DNA of 7,456 nt from Quadrisphaera sp. (GCA_029258695.1 JARIBR010000098.1:1-7456), one strand, 5' to 3'. Shown: positions 1 to 6,604, numbered from the stretch's first letter. Translations and numbers: made by a program. Notes: a model not told the origin generated them from the sequence alone.

Positions 1-158
1 GGGACCACGCCGGCGAGCGCGCTGGCCCAGGGCGCCATGCGCGAGGGCGCCGTCAGGGCGCAGACCTGGACCTCCGGGCGGACGGACGCCGCTCGGACGG
101 AGGCCAGCGCGCGCCGGAACGCCCGCGGCGCCAGCTCGGGCACCTCGGCGTCGACCAC
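1..158 (-). CDS. DUF3000 domain protein, N-terminal part (cut by window edge)
   Basis: The reverse strand from a GTG at 158 reads without a stop to the left edge, giving about 52 residues that begin [20 protein letters not shown]. The FRRAL...[10 protein letters not shown] segment, followed by a proline-containing stretch and an [11 protein letters not shown] motif, resembles the start of the actinobacterial DUF3000 family as I recall it. That family is commonly found divergent from hemE, which matches this position. The function of DUF3000 is unknown and nothing here suggests one. The GTG start is chosen because the frame opens into proline-rich, non-conserved sequence upstream. An ATG at 166 (reverse strand) is in a different frame and gives an arginine/serine-rich shadow peptide. 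The C-terminus and gene length cannot be seen. Confidence 0.72.
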   Translation of the reverse strand, partial: MVDAEVPELAPRAFRRALASVRAASVRPEVQVCALTAPSRMAPWASALAGVV

Positions 159-164
159 GGGGCC

Positions 165-170
165 ATTGTG
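165..170 (-). promoter_or_regulatory. Possible -10 element for a leaderless DUF3000 transcript
   Basis: On the minus strand CACAAT lies 6 bases before the GTG start of the DUF3000 gene. This is where a -10 hexamer would sit if the transcript began at or near the start codon, as is common in actinobacteria. The match to TANNNT is partial (A in the second place, T in the last), and there is no clear Shine-Dalgarno sequence. This is a weak inference from position. Confidence 0.22.
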
Positions 171-197
171 GGGCGCGCCGGCGCTCCGGCACCGCCG

Positions 198-226
198 GGC
201 CGGGCCGGAGCGGGCCTGGCCCGGCC
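198..226 (+). other. GC hairpin in the hemE leader
   Basis: GGCCGGGCC (198-206) is exactly complementary to GGCCCGGCC (218-226). The stem can be extended to 11 pairs, including one G-U pair, leaving a 7-base loop. It lies about 11 bases upstream of the hemE ribosome-binding site in the DUF3000-hemE divergent region (159-251). It could be a leader structure or attenuator, but such hairpins also arise by chance at this GC content. No U-run follows it. Confidence 0.3.
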
Positions 227-237
227 GTGGCGTGCCT

Positions 238-244
238 GGGAGGA
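238..244 (+). promoter_or_regulatory. Ribosome-binding site that fixes the hemE start
   Basis: GGGAGGA lies 7 bases before the GTG at 252, which is near-ideal Shine-Dalgarno spacing. It supports the start at 252 over the longer in-frame GTG at 168. The extra 28 residues from 168 are rich in Gly, Ala, Pro and Arg and unlike the family. Confidence 0.75.
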
Positions 245-251
245 TGCCGGC

Positions 252-1298
252 GTGCCCGTCGAACCCGTCGCCCCGCTGCTGCGCGCCGCTGCAGGCCTGC
301 CGGTCAGCCACACCCCGGTGTGGTTCATGCGCCAGGCCGGTCGGTCGCTCCCCGAGTACCGGGAGGTGCGCGCGGGGACCGCCATGCTCGACGCCTGCAT
401 GACCCCCGACCTCGTCACCGAGATCACCCTCCAGCCGGTGCGCCGCCACGGCGTGGACGCCGCGATCCTCTACTCCGACATCGTCGTGCCGCTCAAGGCG
501 GCGGGGGTGGACCTGGACCTCGTGCCGGGGACGGGGCCGGTCATCGCCGCTCCCGTGCGCACCGCCGCCGACGTCGACGCCCTGCCGGTGCTCGACGCCG
601 CGCAGGTCGAGCCGGTGGCCGCCGCGGTGCGCCAGCTCGTCGGTGAGCTCGGGACGACGCCGCTCATCGGCTTCGCCGGCGCGCCGTTCACGCTCGCCAG
701 CTACCTCGTCGAGGGCGGGCCCAGCAAGGACCACGCCGCGACGAAGGCGCTCATGCACGGCGACCCGGGTCTCTGGTCCGCCCTCATGGAGCGGATCACG
801 GCGACCACCACCACCTTCCTGCAGGTGCAGATCGCCGCCGGCGCGTCCGCGGTGCAGCTCTTCGACTCCTGGGCCGGAGCGCTGGCGCTCGCCGACTACC
901 GGGCGTCGGTGGCGCCATGGTCGACGCGCGTGCTCGGCGCGCTCACCGGCGAGCACGGCGCGCCGCTGGTCCCGCGGACCCACTTCGGCGTCAACACCGG
1001 CGAGCTGCTCGCCGCGATGGGCGAGGCGGGCGCGGAGGTGGTCGGGGTGGACTGGCGGGTGCCGCTCGACGAGGCGACCCGTCGCATCGGTCCGGGTCGC
1101 TCCGTGCAGGGCAACCTCGACCCGGCGCTGCTCGGCGCGCCGTGGCCGGTGGTGGAGGCTGCGGTCCGTGACGTCCTGGCGCGCGGGCGCTCCGCCCCGG
1201 GGCACATCTTCAACCTGGGCCACGGCGTCCCGCCGTCGACGGACCCCACGGTGCTCACCCGGGTCGTGGAGCTCGTCCACGAGGTGTCCCAGGAGTGA
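252..1298 (+). CDS. hemE: Uroporphyrinogen decarboxylase HemE
   Basis: This cytosolic enzyme removes four acetate carboxyl groups from uroporphyrinogen III to give coproporphyrinogen III, the last step before the coproporphyrin-dependent branch. From the GTG at 252 the protein has 348 residues, the usual bacterial length. Visible family signatures are [15 protein letters not shown] near residues 22-36 (Arg27 and Arg31, substrate carboxylate contacts), YSDIVVPL with the catalytic-site Asp76, [17 protein letters not shown] with Tyr151, LFDSWAG with Ser206, and the C-terminal [12 protein letters not shown] with His324. All expected active-site positions are present and the frame is intact. The start is set by GGGAGGA at 238-244. 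The TGA overlaps the GTG start of hemY by 4 bases, so the two are very probably co-transcribed and translationally coupled. Confidence 0.97.
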   Translation: MPVEPVAPLLRAAAGLPVSHTPVWFMRQAGRSLPEYREVRAGTAMLDACMTPDLVTEITLQPVRRHGVDAAILYSDIVVPLKAAGVDLDLVPGTGPVIAAPVRTAADVDALPVLDAAQVEPVAAAVRQLVGELGTTPLIGFAGAPFTLASYLVEGGPSKDHAATKALMHGDPGLWSALMERITATTTTFLQVQIAAGASAVQLFDSWAGALALADYRASVAPWSTRVLGALTGEHGAPLVPRTHFGVNTGELLAAMGEAGAEVVGVDWRVPLDEATRRIGPGRSVQGNLDPALLGAPWPVVEAAVRDVLARGRSAPGHIFNLGHGVPPSTDPTVLTRVVELVHEVSQE

Positions 1299-2803
1299 GC
1301 CGCCGTGCGCGCGTGGTCGTGGTCGGCGCCGGGATCTCCGGCCTGGCCGCGGCCTGGGAGGTCGCCCGCAGCGGCGACCACGACGTCGAGGTGACCGTGC
1401 TCGAGGCCTCGCACCGCGTCGGCGGGGCGCTGGCGCCGGTCACCCTGACCGTGCCGGCGGACGGCGTTGCACCGGGCACGGACCTCGTGGTGGACGGCGG
1501 CGCGGAGTCGCTGCTCGCGCGGCGCACCGAGGCCGTGGGCCTCGCGGTGGACGTCGGCCTCACCGCCGACCTCGTCGCCCCCGCTGCTCGCCGCGCCCTC
1601 GTCCGGAGCCGCGGCGCCCTGCACCCGCTGCCGACCGGCACGCTCATGGGCGTGCCGTCCTCGACCGACGGTCTCGCGGGTCTGCTCACCGACGACGAGG
1701 TCGCGCGGGCGGGCACCGAGACGCTCACCGCCCCGGTCGCGGACCCGCCGGGTGACGTCGACGTGGCCTCCTGGGTCGGCGCCCGGCTCGGGCCCGCCGT
1801 CGTGGACCGGATCGTCGACCCGCTGCTGGGCGGCGTCTACGCCGGCTCCGCGGCCGGGATCTCGCTGCGCGCGGCGCTCCCGGCGCTGTGGGGCGCGGCG
1901 GCGCAGGGCTCGCGGGCGACCGAGGGCGTGGCGGCGGCCTCCGCCGCTGCCGGGGCGGCCGCGCGCGCCGGAGTGGTCGGCGGCGCCGTCGGTGCTGCGG
2001 GCGCGGTGGGGGAGTCGGTGTTCGCCGGGGTGCGCGGCGGGGTGTGGCGCCTGGCGCCAGCGGTCGCCGACGCGCTGCCGCGGGTCGGCGGCGCGGTCCA
2101 CCTCGGGGCGCAGGTCACCCGGGTGGAGCGTGTCGCCGGTGCGGCCGGCCCCGACCCGACCGGTGGCCGGTGGCGCGTCCACGTCGGCGCCGAGGTCCTG
2201 GAGGCCGACGCGGTGGTGCTGGCCGTCCCGCCCCACGTCGCCGCACCCCTGCTCGCCGAGCTCGTCCCGGGCGCCGCCGAACGGCTGCGCTCCGTGCCGG
2301 CCGCCTCGCTGGCGATCGTCAGCGCCGTGCTCCCCGCGGGGACCCTCGCCGGCGCCGACGGCCTCGAGGGGCTGTCGGGGGTCCTCGTCCCGCCCGTGGA
2401 GGCCCGGGTGGTCAAGGCGATGACGTTCTCCTCCCAGAAGTGGGCCTGGGTGGCGCAGGCCGCCGGGGGCCGCGACGTGGTGCGCGCCTCGGTGGGGCGC
2501 TACGGCGAGGAGGCGGTGCTCGACCACGGTGACGAGGAGCTGGCGGCTCTCGCCCTCGACGACGCGTCGCGCGTGCTCGGGACCCCCCTGCGCCCGGTCG
2601 CCAGCACCGTGACCCGTTGGCCCTCCGCGCTGCCGCAGTACACCCCCGGCCACGTGCAGCGGGTCGCCGCGGTGCGAGCCGCCGTGGACGGCTCGCCGGG
2701 CCTGGCGCTCGCCGGGGCGTTCCTCGACGGCGTGGGGGTGCCGGCGTCGATCGCCTCCGCCCGCCGCGCCGCGGCCCAGGTGCTCGCCGACCTGACCGGC
2801 TGA
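1295..2803 (+). CDS. hemY (cgoX): FAD-dependent coproporphyrinogen III / protoporphyrinogen oxidase
   Basis: This is an oxygen-dependent flavoenzyme of the HemY family, 502 residues. The N-terminal Rossmann motif [15 protein letters not shown] (7-21) is followed by Glu37 at the end of the second strand and by RVGG (41-44), the usual dinucleotide-binding pattern. DGGAESLL (68-75) and the C-terminal [18 protein letters not shown] (472-489), which closes the FAD site, are also typical. Because hemQ lies downstream, it most likely oxidises coproporphyrinogen III to coproporphyrin III (the CgoX role) rather than acting on protoporphyrinogen IX. That is inference from pathway context. Residues about 200-238 are almost entirely Ala, Gly and Val, a low-complexity stretch where relatives have a variable linker. 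The GTG start overlaps the hemE stop. The only Shine-Dalgarno-like sequence is GAGG at 1281-1284, so coupling to hemE probably drives initiation. The gene is called hemG in some annotations. Confidence 0.95.
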   Translation: MSRRARVVVVGAGISGLAAAWEVARSGDHDVEVTVLEASHRVGGALAPVTLTVPADGVAPGTDLVVDGGAESLLARRTEAVGLAVDVGLTADLVAPAARRALVRSRGALHPLPTGTLMGVPSSTDGLAGLLTDDEVARAGTETLTAPVADPPGDVDVASWVGARLGPAVVDRIVDPLLGGVYAGSAAGISLRAALPALWGAAAQGSRATEGVAAASAAAGAAARAGVVGGAVGAAGAVGESVFAGVRGGVWRLAPAVADALPRVGGAVHLGAQVTRVERVAGAAGPDPTGGRWRVHVGAEVLEADAVVLAVPPHVAAPLLAELVPGAAERLRSVPAASLAIVSAVLPAGTLAGADGLEGLSGVLVPPVEARVVKAMTFSSQKWAWVAQAAGGRDVVRASVGRYGEEAVLDHGDEELAALALDDASRVLGTPLRPVASTVTRWPSALPQYTPGHVQRVAAVRAAVDGSPGLALAGAFLDGVGVPASIASARRAAAQVLADLTG

Positions 2804-2804
2804 G

Positions 2805-2834
2805 CCTTCTCCGGCCTTCCCCGACCTTCTCCGG
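2805..2834 (+). repeat. Three tandem 10-base repeats after hemY
   Basis: CCTTCTCCGG (2805-2814), CCTTCCCCGA (2815-2824) and CCTTCTCCGG (2825-2834) follow one another directly, starting 1 base after the hemY stop codon. The outer copies are identical and the middle one differs at two positions. The last two bases overlap the left arm of the palindrome that follows. Function unknown. Confidence 0.6.
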
Positions 2835-2893
2835 TGATCATGGCGGATCGGCCCTTGCGGGGGCCCTCGAAGGGCTGATCTCCCATGATCACC
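2833..2893. repeat. 61-bp imperfect palindrome between hemY and the glycosylase gene
   Basis: GGTGATCATGG (2833-2843) and CCATGATCACC (2883-2893) are perfect 11-base inverted repeats centred on 2863. The inner arms continue the symmetry: 2846-2856 pairs with 2870-2880, with one G-U pair at 2850/2876, and only a C-C mismatch and a G-U pair separate the inner and outer stems. A short GC-rich loop lies in the middle. Each outer arm carries a TGATCA core and is far less GC-rich than the surrounding sequence. As RNA it would form a long stem that could end or punctuate transcription after hemY. As DNA it could be an operator or a copy of a dispersed intergenic element. No U-run follows, so a classical intrinsic terminator is not shown. 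Confidence 0.75.
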
Positions 2894-2917
2894 GCGGGGC
2901 TGGCAGGCTCGGCCGCT

Positions 2918-4207
2918 GTGAGGACCCTCTCCGCGGACGCCGCCCGCCGCACCGCGCTGGCCGCCCAGGGCTTCACCGATCCCCGGCCCACGGGCGCGGT
3001 CACCCGCCGGCACCTGGGCCGCGTGATGGGCCGGGTGCAGCTCCTCCAGATGGACTCCGTGAACGTCGCCGTCCGGGCGCACTACGTGCCGCTGTTCAGC
3101 CGGCTCGGCGCCTACCCCCGTGAGCTGCTCGACGAGGCCGCCTGGCCCACGACCGCGGCCGGGCGTCGCCGGCGCTCGCTGGTGGAGGTGTGGTCGCACG
3201 AGGCGTGCCTCGTCCCCGTCGAGGACTGGCCGGCGCTGGGCGCCACCGGCGTCATCACGGGCCACCGCGGCTACCCGGACCTCGCGGCCCGGCGACCGTC
3301 GCTGCTCGACGACGTCCTGGCAGCGGTCGCGGAGACCGGGCCGATCGGTGCCGGCGCGCTCGAGCGGCTGCTCGGCGCCGCGCCCCGCCACGGTGCGCCA
3401 CCCCGTCCCCGACCGCCGGGCGCCACCTGGTGGGAGCGCTCGGACGTCAAGCGCGCGTGCGAGCACCTCTTCGCGACCGGCGAGCTGAGCGTCGGGGGGC
3501 GCCGCCACTTCGAGCGCCTCTACGACCTGCCCGAGAACGTCCTCCCGCCCCACGTGCTCCGGGTGCCCGCGCCGGACCCCGCCGAGGCCGCACGCGCCCT
3601 GGTGGAGCGGGCCGCCGCAGCGCACGGGGTGGCCACCGAGGCGGACCTGCGGGACTACTGGCGGATGAGCCCGGGTCGCCACCGGGCCGCCGTGGACGAG
3701 CTCGTGGCCGAGGGGGTGCTGGTCCCCGTGGAGGTCACGGGATGGTCGCGCCCGGCGTACCTCCACGCCGGCGCCAGGACACCGCGGCGCGTCACCGGCC
3801 GCGCGCTGCTGTGCCCGTTCGACCCCCTGGTGTGGCGCCGTGACCGTGCGGAACGGATCTTCGGCTTCCGGTACCGCATCGAGATCTACGTGCCGCAGGC
3901 CCAGCGGGTCCACGGCTACTACGTCTTCCCCTTCCTCCTCGACGGCCACCTCGTCGCCCGGGTGGACCTCAAGGCGGACCGCTCCGCCGGCGACGGGGTG
4001 CTGAGGGTCCAGGGGGCCTTCGCCGAGCCCGGCGTCGACGGCGGCCGCGTCGCGGACGAGCTGGCCGGCGAGCTGCACCTCATGGCGGGCTGGCTCGGGC
4101 TGCGCGACGTGGTCGTCGCCGGCCGCGGAGACCTGGCGTCGGCGCTCAGGGGGGCGCTGCGGGGGGCGCTCGGACCTCGCGCGGCGGAGGGGAGGATGGG
4201 GGCATGA
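2918..4207 (+). CDS. AlkX/YcaQ-type DNA glycosylase (winged-helix, HTH_42 family)
   Basis: This protein belongs to the AlkZ/YcaQ winged-helix glycosylase family, whose members excise alkylated bases and unhook interstrand crosslinks in DNA. From the GTG at 2918 it has 429 residues. [17 protein letters not shown] (about 40-56) contains Gln44-Met45-Asp46, the Q-hydrophobic-D catalytic motif of the AlkX/YcaQ branch; AlkZ has Q-x-Q instead. [11 protein letters not shown] (about 90-100), [20 protein letters not shown] (about 171-190) and the C-terminal [20 protein letters not shown] with YRIEIYVPQ...[12 protein letters not shown] are typical of the family. An ATG at 2885 is in frame but lies inside the palindrome and adds 11 unlikely residues. 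GTG 2918 places the [16 protein letters not shown] motif at the true N-terminus, although its Shine-Dalgarno is weak, so the start is uncertain. The stop overlaps the hemQ start (ATGA), which ties its translation to a heme gene. Confidence 0.9.
   Translation: MRTLSADAARRTALAAQGFTDPRPTGAVTRRHLGRVMGRVQLLQMDSVNVAVRAHYVPLFSRLGAYPRELLDEAAWPTTAAGRRRRSLVEVWSHEACLVPVEDWPALGATGVITGHRGYPDLAARRPSLLDDVLAAVAETGPIGAGALERLLGAAPRHGAPPRPRPPGATWWERSDVKRACEHLFATGELSVGGRRHFERLYDLPENVLPPHVLRVPAPDPAEAARALVERAAAAHGVATEADLRDYWRMSPGRHRAAVDELVAEGVLVPVEVTGWSRPAYLHAGARTPRRVTGRALLCPFDPLVWRRDRAERIFGFRYRIEIYVPQAQRVHGYYVFPFLLDGHLVARVDLKADRSAGDGVLRVQGAFAEPGVDGGRVADELAGELHLMAGWLGLRDVVVAGRGDLASALRGALRGALGPRAAEGRMGA
4191..4196 (+). 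promoter_or_regulatory. Strong ribosome-binding site of hemQ
   Basis: GGAGGA lies 7 bases upstream of the hemQ ATG, inside the last codons of the glycosylase gene, with another GGAGG directly before it (4186-4190). hemQ can therefore be translated efficiently in its own right as well as by coupling. Confidence 0.7.
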
Positions 4208-4947
4208 GCGACGCACCCGCCACCACCGCGCCCCACCAGAGCACGCCCGACCCCAGCACCCACGCCGACCCGAACGCCGACGAGATCAACGAGACCGTCC
4301 GCTACACGATGTACTCCGTGTTCGCCTCCACCGGCCCCCTCACCGACCCCGCTGCCGCGCGCCAGGAGGTCGACGCCATCGTCGACGACCTCGCCGGCCA
4401 GGGCATGGTCGTCCGCGGCTGGTACGACGTGGCCGGCATGCGCGCCGACGCCGACGTGATGCTCTGGTGGCACGCCCCTCGGATCGAGACGCTCCAGGAG
4501 GCCTACCGGCGCCTGCGTCGCACCGGCCTCGGACGGGTGCTGAGCCCGGTGTGGTCCGCGGTGGGCCTGCACCGTCCCGCGGAGTTCAACCGCGGCCACG
4601 TGCCGGCGTTCATGGCCGGCGAGGAGCCGCGCCGGTACATGAACCTCTACCCGTTCGTGCGCTCCTACGAGTGGTACCTGCTGCCCGGCGACGAGCGCCG
4701 CACCATGCTCAAGGACCACGGGATGGCCGCCATGCCGTACCCGGACGTGCGCGCGAACACCGTCTCGGCCTTCGCCCTCGGCGACTACGAGTGGCTGCTG
4801 GCCTTCGAGGCCGACGAGCTGCACCGCATCGTCGACCTCATGCGTGACCTGCGCGCCACCGAGGCACGTCGCCACGTCCGTGAGGAGCTGCCGTTCTACA
4901 CCGGCCGCCGCACCCCGCTGGCCGAGCTCATCGCCGGACTGGGCTGA
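4204..4947 (+). CDS. hemQ: Coproheme decarboxylase HemQ (ChdC, chlorite dismutase-like fold)
   Basis: HemQ uses hydrogen peroxide to decarboxylate two propionates of iron-coproporphyrin III, giving heme b, the final step of the coproporphyrin-dependent pathway. The protein has 247 residues with a disordered Pro/Thr-rich N-terminus (about 1-25) before [33 protein letters not shown] supplies the reactive tyrosine (Tyr149). His172 in KDHG fits the proximal heme ligand, and His132 in RGHVPAF fits the distal histidine of actinobacterial enzymes. The spacings His132-Tyr149 (17) and Tyr149-His172 (23) equal those I recall for Corynebacterium diphtheriae ChdC (His118, Tyr135, His158). [31 protein letters not shown] is the conserved C-terminal segment. 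The ATG overlaps the stop of the glycosylase gene and has a strong ribosome-binding site. A GC hairpin follows the stop. Confidence 0.97.
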   Translation: MSDAPATTAPHQSTPDPSTHADPNADEINETVRYTMYSVFASTGPLTDPAAARQEVDAIVDDLAGQGMVVRGWYDVAGMRADADVMLWWHAPRIETLQEAYRRLRRTGLGRVLSPVWSAVGLHRPAEFNRGHVPAFMAGEEPRRYMNLYPFVRSYEWYLLPGDERRTMLKDHGMAAMPYPDVRANTVSAFALGDYEWLLAFEADELHRIVDLMRDLRATEARRHVREELPFYTGRRTPLAELIAGLG

Positions 4948-4957
4948 GTCGCCGGGA

Positions 4958-4992
4958 CGCCCGGCCACCGGCTGAGGCAGGTGGACCGGGCG
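4958..4992. terminator. GC-rich hairpin between convergent hemQ and GNAT genes
   Basis: CGCCCGGCCACC (4958-4969) pairs with GGTGGACCGGGCG (4980-4992): 12 base pairs with one bulged A (4985) and a 10-base loop. It begins 10 bases after the hemQ stop and lies in the 55-bp gap between converging genes, so it could serve both directions. It lacks a U-run on either strand, as is common for presumed terminators in high-GC actinobacteria. The role is inferred from position and structure. Confidence 0.55.
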
Positions 4993-5002
4993 GGGGGCCG
5001 GT

Positions 5003-5461
5003 TCAGCGGGTGGCGGCTCGCCGCATCGGCACGTGAGGGATGCCGTCCTCGAGGAACGCCGGGCCGTCCGTGACGAAGCCCCAGCGCGCGTACCAGCCCG
5101 TGAGGTGGGCCTGGGCGTCGAGGACGATCACCGACCCGCCGTGGTCGGCCACGGCCTCGTCCATCAACGCCCCCGACAACCCGCGACCGCGCGCGGACGC
5201 GGCCGTGGCCACCCGCCCGACGCGGATCTTGCCGCCGGGCTCTCGGAGCACCCGCAGGCAGGCCAGCACGGCGACGTCCTCGCCGCCGCTCGCGGAGGTG
5301 ACCGCCTCGACCCAGCGGTGCTCGGCGCCGGCCTCGAGGTCGCGGCCGTCCAGCTCGGGGTAGGGGCACCGCTGCTCGACGACGAAGACGTCGACTCGCA
5401 GACGCGCGATGGCGTAGGCCGTGCCCGGGTCCAGTCCGCGCCAGCGAGTCGGTCCACGCAC
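5003..5461 (-). CDS. ElaA-family GNAT N-acetyltransferase
   Basis: A 152-residue protein of the GNAT fold that should transfer an acetyl group from acetyl-CoA; the acceptor is unknown. LRVDVFVVEQRCPYPELDGRD (21-41) with a following His48 is the hallmark of the ElaA subfamily. VGRVATAASARGRGLSGALM (81-100) is the acetyl-CoA pyrophosphate-binding region, though the last small residue of the usual R-x-x-G-x-G/A pattern is Ser96. VLDAQAHLTGWYARWGF (113-129) and LEDGIPHVPM (137-146) complete the family pattern. It starts with GTG 29 bases after the msrB stop on the same strand and has no good Shine-Dalgarno, so it is probably read as the last gene of the msrB group. E. coli elaA is a homologue in sequence, not a proven functional equivalent. 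Confidence 0.92.
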   Translation of the reverse strand: MRGPTRWRGLDPGTAYAIARLRVDVFVVEQRCPYPELDGRDLEAGAEHRWVEAVTSASGGEDVAVLACLRVLREPGGKIRVGRVATAASARGRGLSGALMDEAVADHGGSVIVLDAQAHLTGWYARWGFVTDGPAFLEDGIPHVPMRRAATR

Positions 5462-5490
5462 CGCGTGGGCCGGCTCGGAGGGGGAGACGT

Positions 5491-5925
5491 TCAGCTGGTC
5501 GGCTCGAGGTCGAGGGAGACCGAGTTGATGCAGTAGCGCTGGTCGGTGGGCGTGTCGTAGCCCTCACCCTCGAAGACGTGCCCGAGGTGCGAGCCGCAGG
5601 AGGCGCAGCGCACCTCGGTGCGCCTCATGCCCATGGAGGTGTCGGTGAGGAGCTCGACGTTGTCGTCGACGCTGGGCGCGTAGAACGCCGGCCAGCCGCA
5701 CCCGGAGGCGAACTTCTCCGTCGAGGTGAACAGCTCGGCGCGGCACGCCGCGCAGCGGTAGACGCCGGGGGCGTCGGTGGTGTCGTACTCGCCGGTGCCG
5801 GGGCGCTCGGTGCCGCCGCGGCGCAGCACCTGGTACTGCTCCGGGGTCAGCTCGCGTCGCCACTCGTCCTCGGACTTCGAGACGGGGTAGCTCTGCGAGG
5901 CCTGCGCGGGGGTGGAGGTGGTCAT
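5491..5925 (-). CDS. msrB: Peptide-methionine (R)-S-oxide reductase MsrB
   Basis: MsrB reduces methionine-R-sulfoxide in oxidised proteins back to methionine, drawing electrons from thioredoxin. The 144-residue protein opens MTTSTPAQASQSYPVSKSED; no signal peptide is seen, so it is cytosolic. Two zinc-binding pairs, CAAC (58-61) and CASC (107-110), flank SGCGWPAFY (74-82). GHVF (115-118) and RYCINSVSL (130-138) carry the active-site His116 and catalytic Cys132. All key residues are intact. The ATG at 5925 has GGAAG a few bases upstream (5930-5934). A longer in-frame start at 5979 would add 18 basic, unconserved residues and is less likely. It follows the USP-like gene by 61 bases and precedes the GNAT gene by 29, all on the minus strand, consistent with one transcript. 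Confidence 0.96.
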   Translation of the reverse strand: MTTSTPAQASQSYPVSKSEDEWRRELTPEQYQVLRRGGTERPGTGEYDTTDAPGVYRCAACRAELFTSTEKFASGCGWPAFYAPSVDDNVELLTDTSMGMRRTEVRCASCGSHLGHVFEGEGYDTPTDQRYCINSVSLDLEPTS

Positions 5926-5936
5926 GGTTCTTCCAA

Positions 5937-5952
5937 CGCCGCGGAGGCGGCG
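5937..5952 (-). other. Small hairpin just before the msrB ribosome-binding site
   Basis: On the minus strand CGCCGC-CTCC-GCGGCG forms a 6-bp stem with a 4-base loop, ending 2 bases before the GGAAG ribosome-binding site of msrB. It lies in the 61-bp gap after the USP-like gene. It may be a weak transcript-processing or pausing structure, or chance in GC-rich sequence. Confidence 0.3.
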
Positions 5953-5986
5953 CAGCATCCCGGGCACGGTCATCGTCACGCCTCGC

Positions 5987-6544
5987 TCAGCTCGTCGAGG
6001 TGGTGCCGCCGTAGACGTGCAGGACCGGCACGTCGAGGACCTGGCGCAGTCGCGACGCCCAGTCGGTGTGCAGCGTGTCCTCGACGAAGCGCGGCCGGGT
6101 GACCACCACCACGTCGTCCGCGCCCGTGCGCGTCACGGTGGTCGCGGTGGCCCCCACCGGGTCGCTCCTCGTGACGCTGCCCTCGGCCTCGCGCTCGTGG
6201 CGGCGCAGCGAGGCGAGGGTGTCGGCGAGCACCTCGTCGGCGACGCGGGCCGCGCCGTCGTGGTCGTGGGGCGGGGCGTCCTTCCCGCCTCCCCGCAGCT
6301 CGTCGAAGGCCTCGCGCACCTCACCGAGGGCCAGGGAGTCGATGGCCTCCTTCAGGCCCGGGGTGCGGTCCGCCACGGGGACGAGCACCTCGTACAGGTG
6401 GGCGGGGTCCTCCGTGCGCGGCGGGTGCAGGGCCAGGATCCGCTCCAGGTCGGGGCCGGTGACGGGCTCCTCGGTCAGCAGCACGGTCGTGGGACGTCGG
6501 GTCCCTGCGTCATCGTCCACGGCGCCGCCGCTGGTCTCGTCCAT
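5987..6544 (-). CDS. Conserved actinobacterial USP-like protein, function unknown
   Basis: A 185-residue protein without signal peptide or membrane segment. After an acidic, low-complexity N-terminus (1-17) comes a strand, TTVLLTEEPVTGPDLERILAL, then LYEVLVPV (50-57), helices, DDVVVVTRPRFVEDTLH (143-159) and the C-terminal DWASRLRQVLDVPVLHVY (161-178). The alternating strands and helices and the WASR.....VPVLH ending resemble a universal-stress-protein-like alpha/beta family common in actinobacteria. Members are sometimes labelled indole-3-glycerol phosphate synthase, which nothing here supports. A His/Asp patch, HDHD (93-96), sits in a loop. The ATG at 6544 is preferred over a longer reading to 6664, which would run across the divergent promoter region. 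It lacks a Shine-Dalgarno but has TAGCGT 7 bases upstream, suggesting a leaderless transcript. It is the first gene of the msrB group. Confidence 0.82.
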   Translation of the reverse strand: MDETSGGAVDDDAGTRRPTTVLLTEEPVTGPDLERILALHPPRTEDPAHLYEVLVPVADRTPGLKEAIDSLALGEVREAFDELRGGGKDAPPHDHDGAARVADEVLADTLASLRRHEREAEGSVTRSDPVGATATTVTRTGADDVVVVTRPRFVEDTLHTDWASRLRQVLDVPVLHVYGGTTSTS

Positions 6545-6551
6545 GGAGCTG

Positions 6552-6557
6552 ACGCTA
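6552..6557 (-). promoter_or_regulatory. Possible -10 of the USP-like/msrB/GNAT transcript
   Basis: TAGCGT on the minus strand matches the actinobacterial -10 pattern TANNNT and ends 7 bases before the ATG at 6544, the position expected for a leaderless mRNA. No recognisable -35 sequence is seen about 17 bases further upstream. Confidence 0.4.
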
Positions 6558-6569
6558 TCCGCCCCCTCT

Positions 6570-6587
6570 GCCGCCCGCGGGGGCGGC
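6570..6587. promoter_or_regulatory. Palindrome centred in the divergent promoter region
   Basis: GCCGCCC (6570-6576) and GGGCGGC (6581-6587) form a perfect 7-base inverted repeat with a 4-base spacer. If both flanking genes are leaderless, it covers about -18 to -35 for the DoxX-like gene and -26 to -43 for the USP-like gene, so a bound protein could control both. It may equally be chance in GC-rich DNA. Confidence 0.35.
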
Positions 6588-6592
6588 GCTGG

Positions 6593-6598
6593 GACGAT
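6593..6598 (+). promoter_or_regulatory. Possible -10 of the DoxX-like gene
   Basis: GACGAT ends 6 bases before the GTG at 6605 and has the A and final T of the TANNNT pattern but not the first T. No Shine-Dalgarno sequence precedes the GTG apart from a GGGG, so leaderless transcription is likely. The evidence is positional. Confidence 0.28.
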
Positions 6599-6604
6599 GA
6601 CGGG

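Noticed and set aside
168..251. 28 extra residues at the HemE N-terminus
   Set aside because: They are Gly/Ala/Pro/Arg-rich, cross the leader hairpin and lack a ribosome-binding site, whereas GTG 252 has a near-ideal one.
1892..2010. Possible insertion or frameshift in hemY, because of the Ala/Gly-rich stretch
   Set aside because: The frame is continuous, conserved HemY motifs lie on both sides, and total length is only modestly large. It looks like a low-complexity linker.
896..4216. A 1106-codon open frame on the minus strand opposite hemE, hemY and the glycosylase gene
   Set aside because: The translation is rich in Arg, Gly, His and Pro with no recognisable domain, and it spans three well-supported genes on the other strand. 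At this GC content stop codons are rare in antisense frames, so it is a shadow.
3919..4968. A 349-codon minus-strand frame opposite the end of the glycosylase gene and hemQ
   Set aside because: It is low-complexity and Val/Gly/His-rich with no family motifs, and it is antisense to hemQ, whose conserved residues are all intact.
4896..5567. A 223-codon minus-strand frame overlapping the GNAT and msrB genes
   Set aside because: It is an arginine-rich frame-shifted reading of two recognised genes and runs through both coding regions.
5912..6604. A long N-terminal extension of the DoxX-like gene
   Set aside because: It would be antisense to msrB and the USP-like gene and shows no membrane or family pattern. 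Conserved DoxX-like sequence begins only just after the GTG at 6605.
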